DNA from: Bacteroides sp. CAG:530
GTDB taxonomy: Bacteria; Bacteroidota; Bacteroidia; Bacteroidales; Bacteroidaceae
Direction of reading: 5' to 3'
Assembly (NCBI GenBank): GCA_000434735.1
Contig: FR881251.1
Location: 1 to 35,370 of the forward strand
Length of the DNA: 35,370 nucleotides
In this document: positions 1 through 8,542 of the stretch, piece by piece
Layout of the letters: each line of letters begins with the position of its first letter
How positions within the stretch are numbered: the first letter of the stretch is position 1
Translations under genes and position numbers: made by a program
The notes under the pieces: model-generated
Told to the model about the DNA's origin: nothing
What the model saw: the letters and a program-made list of their open reading frames with translations, nothing else
Database searches by the model: none

Positions 1-244
1 ATTTTTTGATTTTATTTCGAACTCACGTTAAAATAGGTAGTTAGGTATCATTTTTCATTTGCTCTTTTTGAACACGCACAAAACTACTTTTTACGATATA
101 CACACTGATGCCCATATTTTAGATTGTTAGTGCCCTTTATTTCCATTACACTATTTGGGCACTCGATTTACAAGATTTGTGCACGTATAAGGACTGTTTC
201 TCAAAACATTAAGAACAATAATGGTACATCTGGTACAATAAACT

Positions 245-307
245 AAAAACGCAGCCTAAGATTATATAATCGTAAGCTGCGAATATATGTTCTTAGGCTG
301 CGTTTTT
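245..307 (-). terminator. Probable terminator of the hybrid two-component regulator gene
   Basis: A perfect 16-bp inverted repeat (245-260 and 292-307, core CGCAGCCTAAG / CTTAGGCTGCG) encloses a 31-nt loop. On the minus strand the hairpin ends in a run of five T. It starts about 60 bp beyond the stop codon at 367. The T-runs at both ends mean it could work in either direction. Confidence 0.6.
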
Positions 308-327
308 ATATTCGCAGGTTGCGAATA
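245..327. repeat. Cluster of short palindromic units (array 1)
   Basis: Four related GC-cored half-palindromes follow each other at about 20-nt intervals, separated by AT-only spacers: CGCAGCCTAAG, CGTAAGCTGCG, CTTAGGCTGCG and CGCAGGTTGCG. The first and third form the 16-bp hairpin at 245-307. The last one is its own hairpin (TATTCGCA / TGCGAATA around 309-327). The AGCCTAAG core is shared with the array at 8441-8530, so the two probably belong to one dispersed intergenic family. Confidence 0.6.
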
Positions 328-366
328 TAGACTTGTATGTAAAAGCACTAACTTTTATATGCGAGA

Positions 367-3300
367 CTAAGAAGTTTCCTTTTCTCCGCTTCTCACCGTT
401 TGAGGGGCTACTCCGAAAAAGACTTTGAACGAACGACTGAAATATCGCTGAGAAGAGAAGCCTAAAGATAAAGCGATATCAGTAACATTCATGTCGGGAC
501 GAGTCTTAAGCAATCGCATAGCCTCATCGAATTTCACTTTCAGGATAAATTCATTTGGAGCAATGCCTACCACCTTATTGAAGCGTTTGTAGAGCGAAGA
601 CTTGGAGATATTGAAATGAGAGGCGAGAGCGTCGGCTTTCAATTCGCTATCCGAAATGTTGGCGTGAATGAAAGCTACACAGTCATCTATGAATTTCTTA
701 TCCTTATCATCGGGTACTGCTACAGCATCCACCGCCACTGAAGAAGTATCGGACAATGAGACACTGCCGGCAGACGTGTCATAATGCGACAACAAACGCT
801 TTTTGTTTGCAAGAATGCTTTCGCACTTAGCCAACAATACTTTTATACTGAAAGGCTTTGGTATATAATCGTCGGCTCCATACATCAAGCCGTCTACCAT
901 ATACTCTTCTGAAACTCTGGCAGTAAGAAGAACTACGGATACATGAGACAATTCAACGTTGTCTTTTATTTCCTTACACAACTCAATACCCGATTTCTTA
1001 GGCATCATAACATCACTGACTACCAAATCAGGCTGTACTCTTCGGGCTATATCCAAACCAACTTCTCCATCGGGCGCAGTATATACTATATAATGTGAAG
1101 AGAATATGTCTTTCAGCATCGATAGCAGTTCCGCATCGTCTTCTACCAAAAGTACTATCGGACGATTATCGCTTTCTGTAACGTCCACATTAGTTTCCGC
1201 TGCGTTAGATTGATTTTCTGAAACATCAATATCTTTTTCGTAAGGAGTAAACGGAAGAACTTCGGGCTGTATCTGATAGTCTTTTTCATCGTGTACTCCC
1301 GCTATTTCTTCTTTATCAAACTGACTGCATCCTAACTGCAATATAAGAACAAAAGTGGTACCTTCGCCAACACGGCTCTTTGCTTCAATATGTCCGTGAT
1401 GCAAATTCATAATTCCTTGAGCCAACGCCAAACCTATGCCGAAACCTTCTGCCTGAGACGAATTCTCGGACACACGATAAAAACGGTTGAATATTCTATC
1501 TAAATCGGCTTCAGGAATACCTATACCTGTATCAGAAACCGATAGCGTAACATTCGACTCGTCTTTATGTATCTCTACAGTAACACTTCCGCCTGCCGGA
1601 GTATACTTAAAGGCATTCGACAACAAGTTGAAAACTACCTTTTGCATCTGCACGGGGTCGAACCATACATTCAGTGTTTCTTCTGCAGAATGCATATTGT
1701 ATTTTACATTTTTATGTGCCGCATATTCCGAAAAGCACAGATAAATACGGCGTGTAAACGCCACAAAGTCGTGCTCTTCTACTTTCAATTTAAGATATCC
1801 CTGCTCCTGTTTACGGAAATCGAGCAACTCTGATATCAAGTTACGCATGTGCCAAGCGTTACGATATACCGACTGAACACGTCCACGCAAGCGATCGCTT
1901 AATCCGGAGTCGTTTAATATCATTTCTATCTGCCCTACTATAAGAGACAACGGGGTTCTGAACTCATGCGATATATTTGTAAAGAAACGAAGTTTCAACT
2001 TGTTCAGTTCTTCAATACGCTCTTTTTCTTTACGCTCGTAAGCTAAAGAAGAACGCAGAATAGCCTGACGAGTTCTGGAGCGCAACCATACCGCAAGCAG
2101 CGCCACCGCAATAAGGGCATATAACATGTAAGCCCAAACAGTAAGATAGAAAGGCGACGAGATATGAATAGCCAAACTAATTTCATCATCCGACTCAGAA
2201 TTGTATGGCAAAGAACGCACTTTAAGTACATAGTCGCCCGGAGACAAACTGGTATAAGTTACCATATTGCCCGAAGTACGTGTCCACATCTTATCAAATC
2301 CGTCCAACTTATATTCAAAAGTACCATGCTGTCCGTTGCCGTAATCGAAAGTGGCAAACTCTACCGACAGATTGTTTTCCTTATAATTAAGTCGTATAGA
2401 AGACGTCATGCTAAGAATTCTCTTCAATATTCCGGTATCATCACCCGGAACGACTTCTTTATTCAATACAAACAGACGGTCGAATTTCAGATTTCTTTTT
2501 CTTGACACTCCTTTTTCCGATAAAAAATAAGATGCCAAACCGTTTGTACCACTTACATAAAGCACATCTTTATCATCAAGCAGCAAAGATGAGCCTTGAG
2601 CAAATGTCTGGTCAAACAAATGATAAGTAATATCTGTCTTTTCATTCTTCACATCAAACAATGAAACTCCTTCGCGGTGCAACACATATAAATGATTGTC
2701 ATCAGAAGCATCGCAAACATAATAACAATAGTCGCTTGGCAAACTACCGTTAGAACTATTATATGCCTTAAAAGAATTATCGGCTTCTATATACTTAAAA
2801 AGGCCTGAGCCGATGGTGCAGAAATAAACTTCACCTCTACTACTCTGGAATATCTTGACAATCTTGAATTTTCCGATAGCCGAAGGGTTAGAAGAACTAC
2901 TTGAATAACGCTTAGCAGTTTTGTTTACTAAATCTACACACAGCAATCCGCCAGCACCGTATGCCAACCAAGCTCGTTGCTTATTATCAACAAAGAATGT
3001 TTCAAAAGAATACTCCCAATTCAACCTATTCTGCAATTTCACATCGTCAACAATAGGAGAAAACTTCTCTGTCTGTAAGTTAAAGAAAACCGGCCCACCT
3101 TGGGTTAACACAGCCAAACCGTCTTTATAAGGCTGAATGTCATTTACTATTTCATGAGGCAACGAAGTAGCGTCACCTTCTACATGATGCAATGAATGGC
3201 CCTTACTGGTACCGCAATCGAATACATACATTCCACCCAAATGAGTACCTATATACAAATGATTATTGCCCGGATGATAATAAATAGACTTCAAGGTATT

Positions 3301-4437
3301 GGCTCCTAAAGTAGCAGAATTTCCGTTTTGATGCTTATAAGCAGTAAACTCGCCATCATGCAAACGGTTCAATCCGCCACCCTCAGTACAAACCCAAAGG
3401 TCACCGCTTTTATCTTTCGCCATACGTCCGGCAATGGGGAAACTCAAACGGCCCGGAGTATTCAGTTCCGCTTCGTAAAAATGGCTGCTCGCTCTATTAG
3501 GATTAAATATATTGACTCCTCCATAATATGTACCAACCCATATATTGCCGATGTTATCTTTATATAAAGAAATAACCGAATGATGGCTCAACGCATTCGA
3601 AGTGTTACCGTAGCTGGTGTAGTGTTTCCATTCAACTTCTCCTTCAGAATTAATGGTACAGCAGTCTATACCTCTATAAGTACCTATCCATATCTGACCA
3701 AAATCATCTTCTATTATACTACGCACCTGATTATCCGACGGCCCGTCGCCATCAAACTTGGCAGGATAATGAATGACTTGATGCGTAGCCGAAGTAATAC
3801 GATAAACTCCGTCCCATCCTCCTACCCAAATGTCGCCTGATTTAGCTTTCAGAATACATTCGCCCATTTTAAGTTTAAACAGACGTTTTATTTTAGAAGG
3901 GTCTTTGCGAGAAATAGCAAGGAAATTATTACGGGTAACTACCCACAACGTATCATCGTCTACCGATAAAGCTTTCACTCTACCATAACTACGTGCGTCA
4001 ATAGGCGCAAACAGTTGCAAACTATCCGCATTGGCACTGCACGTACAGATTCCATTTTGTACACCTACCCATACTATACTATCGGATGCACAGAATATAC
4101 CCCTTACATCGTTTTTTCGCAAACAGGTAAAAGTCTCGGTCTCCACATTAAGGCGAACCAAATCGGAACCGGCATTTATATATACATTGCCGACATTATC
4201 AGCACATAACTCGTTTATTTCGTTATTTGTAAGTCCTTCAGAATTTTGAGAAGGATGGAACAGCCTTACATCGTTACCATTATAACGGTTCAGTCCTTCG
4301 GATGAGCCTAACCATACAGCGCCCGTCTTATCTTGACAAACGGCTGTTATACGTACTTGCGATAGCCCGTCCGCTATACCCAAATGCTTGAAATAATAGC
4401 TCTGGGCATATCCCGACAAAACTGCACACAATGGCAA
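367..4437 (-). CDS. Hybrid two-component system sensor kinase / AraC response regulator
   Basis: This is a one-polypeptide sensor and transcription factor of the hybrid two-component type, which in Bacteroides usually controls glycan-utilisation genes. In the 1356-residue frame the order is: periplasmic beta-propeller repeats (about 15-640), Y_Y_Y domain (about 685-760), one membrane helix (about 764-785), histidine kinase domain with phosphoacceptor H824 in NISHEF, ATPase with DTGIGIP (969-975) and GFGIGLA, receiver with phosphoacceptor D1142 and K1194, and an AraC-type HTH (about 1250-1350). All catalytic residues are present. The open frame begins only at a TTG at 4437 and lacks the charged start of a signal peptide. 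An ATG at 4465 with a good signal peptide lies in another frame (see the next entry), so the gene may carry a one-base insertion. The substrate and target genes cannot be read from the sequence. Confidence 0.93.
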   Translation of the reverse strand: MPLCAVLSGYAQSYYFKHLGIADGLSQVRITAVCQDKTGAVWLGSSEGLNRYNGNDVRLFHPSQNSEGLTNNEINELCADNVGNVYINAGSDLVRLNVETETFTCLRKNDVRGIFCASDSIVWVGVQNGICTCSANADSLQLFAPIDARSYGRVKALSVDDDTLWVVTRNNFLAISRKDPSKIKRLFKLKMGECILKAKSGDIWVGGWDGVYRITSATHQVIHYPAKFDGDGPSDNQVRSIIEDDFGQIWIGTYRGIDCCTINSEGEVEWKHYTSYGNTSNALSHHSVISLYKDNIGNIWVGTYYGGVNIFNPNRASSHFYEAELNTPGRLSFPIAGRMAKDKSGDLWVCTEGGGLNRLHDGEFTAYKHQNGNSATLGANTLKSIYYHPGNNHLYIGTHLGGMYVFDCGTSKGHSLHHVEGDATSLPHEIVNDIQPYKDGLAVLTQGGPVFFNLQTEKFSPIVDDVKLQNRLNWEYSFETFFVDNKQRAWLAYGAGGLLCVDLVNKTAKRYSSSSSNPSAIGKFKIVKIFQSSRGEVYFCTIGSGLFKYIEADNSFKAYNSSNGSLPSDYCYYVCDASDDNHLYVLHREGVSLFDVKNEKTDITYHLFDQTFAQGSSLLLDDKDVLYVSGTNGLASYFLSEKGVSRKRNLKFDRLFVLNKEVVPGDDTGILKRILSMTSSIRLNYKENNLSVEFATFDYGNGQHGTFEYKLDGFDKMWTRTSGNMVTYTSLSPGDYVLKVRSLPYNSESDDEISLAIHISSPFYLTVWAYMLYALIAVALLAVWLRSRTRQAILRSSLAYERKEKERIEELNKLKLRFFTNISHEFRTPLSLIVGQIEMILNDSGLSDRLRGRVQSVYRNAWHMRNLISELLDFRKQEQGYLKLKVEEHDFVAFTRRIYLCFSEYAAHKNVKYNMHSAEETLNVWFDPVQMQKVVFNLLSNAFKYTPAGGSVTVEIHKDESNVTLSVSDTGIGIPEADLDRIFNRFYRVSENSSQAEGFGIGLALAQGIMNLHHGHIEAKSRVGEGTTFVLILQLGCSQFDKEEIAGVHDEKDYQIQPEVLPFTPYEKDIDVSENQSNAAETNVDVTESDNRPIVLLVEDDAELLSMLKDIFSSHYIVYTAPDGEVGLDIARRVQPDLVVSDVMMPKKSGIELCKEIKDNVELSHVSVVLLTARVSEEYMVDGLMYGADDYIPKPFSIKVLLAKCESILANKKRLLSHYDTSAGSVSLSDTSSVAVDAVAVPDDKDKKFIDDCVAFIHANISDSELKADALASHFNISKSSLYKRFNKVVGIAPNEFILKVKFDEAMRLLKTRPDMNVTDIALSLGFSSQRYFSRSFKVFFGVAPQTVRSGEKETS

Positions 4438-4465
4438 TACACAATAACAAGACCCTATTCCTCAT
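4328..4465 (-). other. Out-of-frame ATG and signal peptide of the hybrid two-component regulator
   Basis: An ATG at 4465-4463 opens a 45-codon frame beginning MRNRVLLLCIAIVCSFV, a textbook N-region plus hydrophobic core. It runs out of frame at TAA 4330-4328. If one base is removed within the GGG around 4413-4415, the peptide joins smoothly to GYAQ-SYYFKHLGIADGLSQ of the large frame, giving an expected cleavage site after GYAQ. The promoter at 4492-4523 sits just upstream of this ATG. I read it as the ancestral start, separated from the body of the gene by a +1 insertion or a sequencing error. Confidence 0.75.
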
Positions 4466-4491
4466 AGTTTTTACTCTACATAATTTACAGT

Positions 4492-4523
4492 GCAAACCTA
4501 CAAAAAATAATAAAAACAGTCAA
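4492..4523 (-). promoter_or_regulatory. Promoter of the hybrid two-component regulator gene
   Basis: On the minus strand TTG (4523-4521) is followed by a 20-nt spacer and a perfect Bacteroidota -7 box TAGGTTTGC (4500-4492). Transcription would begin near 4485, about 20 nt before the ATG at 4465. This favours that ATG over the TTG at 4437 as the original start. Confidence 0.65.
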
Positions 4524-4561
4524 TCCATATAAGGCACATTCGCCTACAAAAGCAAGGTGAG

Positions 4562-4594
4562 ACTTGCATAGTTGGAAATAAAACCTTTCCTTTG
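4562..4594 (+). promoter_or_regulatory. Possible promoter of the TonB-dependent receptor gene
   Basis: TTCCTTTGC near 4587-4595 differs from the Bacteroidota -7 box TAnnTTTG at one position. A CTTG lies about 20 bp upstream (4563-4566). The receptor ATG follows 33 bp later at 4628. Confidence 0.35.
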
Positions 4595-4627
4595 CGCCCG
4601 ATTTATTCACTAATCTAATTAATAACA

Positions 4628-6679
4628 ATGAACGAAAACAATCAGAAAAGCAGCCGCTCGGTTCGTTTCCGACGCTTTACCAACTGCCCGTACGCTGTTT
4701 TCCGTAGCCTGAAAAATCAGGTAAACATCGGTGTGCTTACTATCCCGATGCTGGCAGTGGCCAACCTGAACGTTGCTTCGGCTCAGACCGACAATCAGGT
4801 GAAAGAAAAGATGTACGAAATGGAGGAAGTGGAAGTGACCGGTAGCCGCGCACCGCTGACAATGAGTCAGGCGGCAAGACTGGTAACTGTGCTCGATCGT
4901 GAAGCTATCGCTAACGCGCCTGCGCAAAGTGTAAACGACCTTTTGAAGTATGCCATCGGCGTTGACGTACGCCAACGTGGTAACTTAGGAGCACAAACAG
5001 ACATCAGCATCCGAGGGGGATCATTCGATCAAATTACTATCTTGCTAAATGGAATCAACATTTGCGACCCTCAAACCGGCCATAATGCAGCCGAATTCCC
5101 AGTAGACATAACCGAAATTGAACGTATTGAAATCCTTGAAGGACCTGCCGGAAGAGTTTATGGCACGTCTTCTCTTATGGGAGCTATCAACATCGTGACC
5201 CGCATCGACAAGCAGAGTGGAGCGGCTGTACACGCTGAAGGTGGTTCGTACGGTTATTTCAATGGCGGTGGCCATGCAAGCGTTGTCAGCGGCAAATTCA
5301 GCAATCAGGTATCGGGAAGCTATACCCGTAGCGACGGTTTCAGCAGAAACAAAGCCGGAGGACTTAACGCTGACTTTAAACAAAGCAAAGGATTTTATCA
5401 GGGAAATTATCGTGGCGACCAAGTAGACGTGAAATGGTATGCCGGAATCAGCAGCAAGGATTTCGGATCGAACACATTCTACGGAGTCAGCTCGGACGAC
5501 CAATTTGAGCATACCCGTAAATTTCATACCGCAGTACAAGCTGAGACTAAAGGACAAAACTATCACTTCAAGCCATCGGTATATTGGAATAGAGGTGAAG
5601 ACCGTTTTGAATATTTCCGCGGAAAAGGAGAGAACACGTACAACTACGGACGTACGGATGTGCTTGGCCTCAACTTGAACAACTACGTAGAGACTGTTTT
5701 AGGAAAGACAGCTTTTGGCGCAGAGTTCCGTAACGAAGGCATCATCAGTACTAAACTGGGTGAGCCTCTTGATAATCCGACTAAAATACATGGCGTAGAC
5801 AGAGACTACGATAAAGGATTGAACCGTACAAACATGAGTTTCCACTTGGAACATACGGTGATATTGCCGCGTTTTACCCTCTCGGCAGGAGTCATCGCTA
5901 CCAAGAACACTTGGGATGGCGAAGGATTCAAGTTCTATCCGGGAGTAGACGTGAGCTACCAGTTGGCACGCGACTGGAAGATTTATGCATCGTACAATAC
6001 CTCGCTTCGTCTGCCATCGTTCACAGAACTTTATTACACCATGCAAGGTTATAAAGCCGACAAGCATCTGAAAGCGGAAAAGATGCAGGCTTTCGAAGGG
6101 GGAATTAAATACTTAACTCCGGGAGTGAAAGCTACTGTAAGCGTTTACCGAAATCATGGAACCAATATGATAGACTGGATTAGAGACACTTCGAAAGGAG
6201 AAGACGAACCTTGGCAGTCTGTTAATCACACAAAACTTAATACTACAGGAGTAGAAGCCTCTGTATTGTTCGACTTCCGCCACTTCGTAGGCAAGAACGC
6301 TTTTGTAAAAGACTTCAATGTATCGTACTCTTACATTGACAAAGACAAAGAAAGCGAGCCAAATATCGTATCGCAATATGCCTTGGAGTATCTGAAGCAT
6401 AAGGTAGTGGCACAGACCAACTTGCGTCTGTACAGCAAACTCAACCTGAATATCTCTTATCGTTGGCAAGACCGTATAGGCAACTATACTACCGACGGAA
6501 AGACAATGAGCTACAAGCCGTACACATTGCTCGATGCCCGCCTGTCGTGGGATGCCAAGCAATACAGACTGTTTGCAGAAGCCAACAATGTCTTGAATAA
6601 AACGTATTACGACCACGGCAATGTTCCCCAGCCTGGAATCTGGGTTCGTGCCGGAGCCACTTATCGTTTTAATTTCTAA
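4628..6679 (+). CDS. TonB-dependent outer-membrane receptor (BtuB/CirA-like)
   Basis: This is a 683-residue outer-membrane beta-barrel that imports a ligand using energy from TonB-ExbB-ExbD. The precursor has an unusually long leader: about 30 basic and polar residues, a hydrophobic core around 33-46 and a likely cleavage after ASAQ (residue 53). A TonB-box-like EEVEVTGSR (66-74) and the plug domain (about 76-192, with DISIRGGSFDQ and RIEILEGPAGRVYGTSS) follow, then the barrel ending in the aromatic terminus YRFNF. There is no long N-terminal carboxypeptidase-like extension and no SusD partner, so it resembles small-ligand receptors (vitamin B12, iron chelates) more than SusC. I see no cobalamin riboswitch upstream. 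The ligand is unknown. It is divergent from the hybrid two-component regulator. Confidence 0.9.
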   Translation: MNENNQKSSRSVRFRRFTNCPYAVFRSLKNQVNIGVLTIPMLAVANLNVASAQTDNQVKEKMYEMEEVEVTGSRAPLTMSQAARLVTVLDREAIANAPAQSVNDLLKYAIGVDVRQRGNLGAQTDISIRGGSFDQITILLNGINICDPQTGHNAAEFPVDITEIERIEILEGPAGRVYGTSSLMGAINIVTRIDKQSGAAVHAEGGSYGYFNGGGHASVVSGKFSNQVSGSYTRSDGFSRNKAGGLNADFKQSKGFYQGNYRGDQVDVKWYAGISSKDFGSNTFYGVSSDDQFEHTRKFHTAVQAETKGQNYHFKPSVYWNRGEDRFEYFRGKGENTYNYGRTDVLGLNLNNYVETVLGKTAFGAEFRNEGIISTKLGEPLDNPTKIHGVDRDYDKGLNRTNMSFHLEHTVILPRFTLSAGVIATKNTWDGEGFKFYPGVDVSYQLARDWKIYASYNTSLRLPSFTELYYTMQGYKADKHLKAEKMQAFEGGIKYLTPGVKATVSVYRNHGTNMIDWIRDTSKGEDEPWQSVNHTKLNTTGVEASVLFDFRHFVGKNAFVKDFNVSYSYIDKDKESEPNIVSQYALEYLKHKVVAQTNLRLYSKLNLNISYRWQDRIGNYTTDGKTMSYKPYTLLDARLSWDAKQYRLFAEANNVLNKTYYDHGNVPQPGIWVRAGATYRFNF

Positions 6680-6704
6680 CGCTACAAGCAGAACTTAAAA
6701 TAAA

Positions 6705-6753
6705 GAAACGCCACACTGCGGTCTGTGAATAAACAGATAGCGTGGGGCGTTTC
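6705..6753. terminator. Bidirectional terminator between receptor and sulfatase genes
   Basis: GAAACGCC (6705-6712) pairs with GGCGTTTC (6746-6753). The stem is extended inward by CAC/GTG and has AT-rich flanks on both sides. It lies between two convergent genes, as expected for a shared terminator. Confidence 0.6.
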
Positions 6754-6769
6754 ATTTATATATCAATGT

Positions 6770-8326
6770 TTAGAACTCTTTAATGGTACGGTTCTTAACC
6801 TTGCGAAGCATGGTTTGAAGCTCGAACAACTTTTCGGGATATTTAGCCGATACGTTTTCGCGCTCGGTCACCTTATTCATTTCATACAGTTGCGGTATGC
6901 TGCAATTGCCGGTTTCTATCTTCGGCCCCCAAGTAATCATGGGTCCACCATCGTTAGGTTCTATATATTTCCAATCCTTAGTACGGATAGACAGCACATG
7001 ATTTGCCGCCATCTCTACTATCCACGGACGGTCGTTTGTATCTTCGCCAAGCAAAGTACTCAAGTGGCTGTGGCTATCGGGTGCACTACCTTTCGGCATA
7101 CGTGCGTTTATCAGTTCGCCCAAAGAAGCCATCCAGTCTATTTGAGAAATCAACGCGTCAGATTCTTTAGATTTCTTTATCTTAGCAGGCCAACTCACAA
7201 TGGCGGGAACTGCCGTTCCACCTTCGAAAGCACTATATTTATTACCTCGCCACGGACCCGCAGGCTTATGTCCGTTCAGTAATTCTTCAGCACGGTCTAC
7301 ATATCCGTCGTCTACTACCGGACCGTTATCGCTCGATAAGATAATCACTGTGTTATCAGCCAATCCCAAGCGTTCCAAAGTCTTAGTAAGCTGACCTACA
7401 GTCCAATCGAACTGCACGATAGCGTCGCCACGCAGCCCCATAGAACTCTTTCCGCGGAAACGTTCATGCGGAAAACGAGGCACATGCACATCGTTTGTAG
7501 CGAAATACATAAAGAACGGCTCATGCTGATGCTGCTCTATGAAACTGATGGCATGAGTTGTGATAGAATCGGCAATGTTTTCGTCTTTCCACAAAGCCTT
7601 TCCTCCTCCTTTCATATAACCTATACGTCCGATACCGTTCACGATAGACATATCGTGTCCGTGGCTCGACTTCAAGTTATAAAGCAACTCCGGATTATTC
7701 TTTCCGGTAGGCTCGCCAGGGAAGTTCTTTTTATAGCTCACCTCAATAGGAGCCGACTCGTCATAGTTGGCTACAAATCCGTTTTCTATGAATACACACG
7801 GCACACGGTCGGCAGTGGCAGCCATTATATAATGATAATCGAAACCTAAGTCGGCAAGTCCGGCAGGCAGCGGAGCGTTCCAATCTTGCTCTTCATCCTT
7901 ATCGCCCAATCCGAGATGCCACTTTCCGAATGCAGCAGTAGCGTATCCCGAATTCTTAAACATATCTGCCATGGTATACTGCTCCGGACGGATAATCATG
8001 CCGGCGTTTCCGGCAGCTATATCAGTACCCGGCTTATGCCAAGCGTACTCTCCGGTAAGCAATGAATATCTTGAGGGAGTACTGGTAGAAGCTATGGCAT
8101 GGGCGTTGGTAAACCGTACGCCATGCGTAGCAAGTCTATCAACATTAGGTGTTTTCACATTCTTTGCTCCATAGCATTGTAAGTCGCCATACCCCAAATC
8201 ATCGGCATAGATAATGATTACATTCGGCTTGTCATTCGACTTCTTGCTCTGGGCATCAGCTGCCAACGCACACTGAAAAGCCATCGGTGCCAGCGCAGCC
8301 GTTAAAGTTAAACAGGTTCTTTTCAT
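6770..8326 (-). CDS. Secreted sulfatase, serine type (S1 family)
   Basis: This is a 518-residue sulfatase of the alkaline-phosphatase superfamily that hydrolyses sulfate esters. A signal peptide (about 1-23, ending ALAADA) targets it to the periplasm or surface. The metal-binding start IIYADDLGYGD has D42 and D43. The maturation motif is S82-T-P-S-R86 followed by YSLLTGEY. Because the first residue is Ser rather than Cys, activity requires conversion to formylglycine by an anaerobic sulfatase-maturating radical SAM enzyme encoded elsewhere. The second metal site is visible as SSDNGP, and the length is typical for the family. The substrate cannot be read from the sequence; host or plant sulfated glycans are the usual targets in gut Bacteroidales. 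The gene converges on the TonB-dependent receptor gene and is not co-transcribed with it. Confidence 0.93.
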   Translation of the reverse strand: MKRTCLTLTAALAPMAFQCALAADAQSKKSNDKPNVIIIYADDLGYGDLQCYGAKNVKTPNVDRLATHGVRFTNAHAIASTSTPSRYSLLTGEYAWHKPGTDIAAGNAGMIIRPEQYTMADMFKNSGYATAAFGKWHLGLGDKDEEQDWNAPLPAGLADLGFDYHYIMAATADRVPCVFIENGFVANYDESAPIEVSYKKNFPGEPTGKNNPELLYNLKSSHGHDMSIVNGIGRIGYMKGGGKALWKDENIADSITTHAISFIEQHQHEPFFMYFATNDVHVPRFPHERFRGKSSMGLRGDAIVQFDWTVGQLTKTLERLGLADNTVIILSSDNGPVVDDGYVDRAEELLNGHKPAGPWRGNKYSAFEGGTAVPAIVSWPAKIKKSKESDALISQIDWMASLGELINARMPKGSAPDSHSHLSTLLGEDTNDRPWIVEMAANHVLSIRTKDWKYIEPNDGGPMITWGPKIETGNCSIPQLYEMNKVTERENVSAKYPEKLFELQTMLRKVKNRTIKEF

Positions 8327-8349
8327 ATTATCAGTCAGTTTATTACTGA

Positions 8350-8357
8350 CAAACTTA
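8350..8357 (-). promoter_or_regulatory. -7 box of the sulfatase gene promoter
   Basis: TAAGTTTG on the minus strand matches the Bacteroidota -7 consensus, 23 bp upstream of the sulfatase ATG. No clear -33 box is seen. A small inverted repeat (GTCAG at 8333-8337, CTGAC at 8345-8349) overlaps the expected start of transcription and could be an operator. Confidence 0.45.
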
Positions 8358-8440
8358 CTAATTTTCTTGAAAAGAGCAGAATGCTTAAAGAGTAATTATC
8401 TGAAAGTTTGCGAATAAAAAATCATCGCTTCTTCTGAAAT

Positions 8441-8530
8441 TCTCTATACTTAGCCTAAGTATATAAAAACTTAGCTTAAGTTTATATATACTCAGCTTAA
8501 GTTTATATATTCTTAGCCTGAGTATAGAGA
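8441..8530. repeat. Array of four tandem palindromes (array 2)
   Basis: Four near-palindromic units with cores CTTAGCCTAAG, CTTAGCTTAAG, CTCAGCTTAAG and CTTAGCCTGAG are spaced by about 20-22 nt with A/T-only spacers. Units 1 and 4 also pair with each other (TCTCTATACT at 8441-8450 with AGTATAGAGA at 8521-8530). The array can therefore fold either as four small hairpins or as one large nested one. It lies between the 3' end of rseP and the sulfatase promoter. Confidence 0.75.
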
Positions 8531-8542
8531 GTTTATTATAAA

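Larger units (their letters stand above)
1..366. other. Intergenic stretch, no gene seen
   Basis: I see no convincing coding region between the window edge and the 3' end of the hybrid two-component regulator gene. The stretch is AT-rich. It holds a 7-bp inverted repeat (AGTGCCC at 129-135, GGGCACT at 157-163) of unknown role and, from 245, the palindrome cluster described separately. Confidence 0.6.

Noticed and set aside
367..4437. TTG at 4437 as the natural start of the hybrid two-component regulator
   Set aside because: It lacks a basic N-region and a promoter at matching distance, while an ATG with promoter and full signal peptide exists one frame away at 4465. I kept the open frame coordinates only because it is the intact coding part.
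8441..8530. CRISPR array
   Set aside because: Units are palindromic, about 20-22 nt apart, with A/T-only spacers that resemble each other. No cas genes are present.
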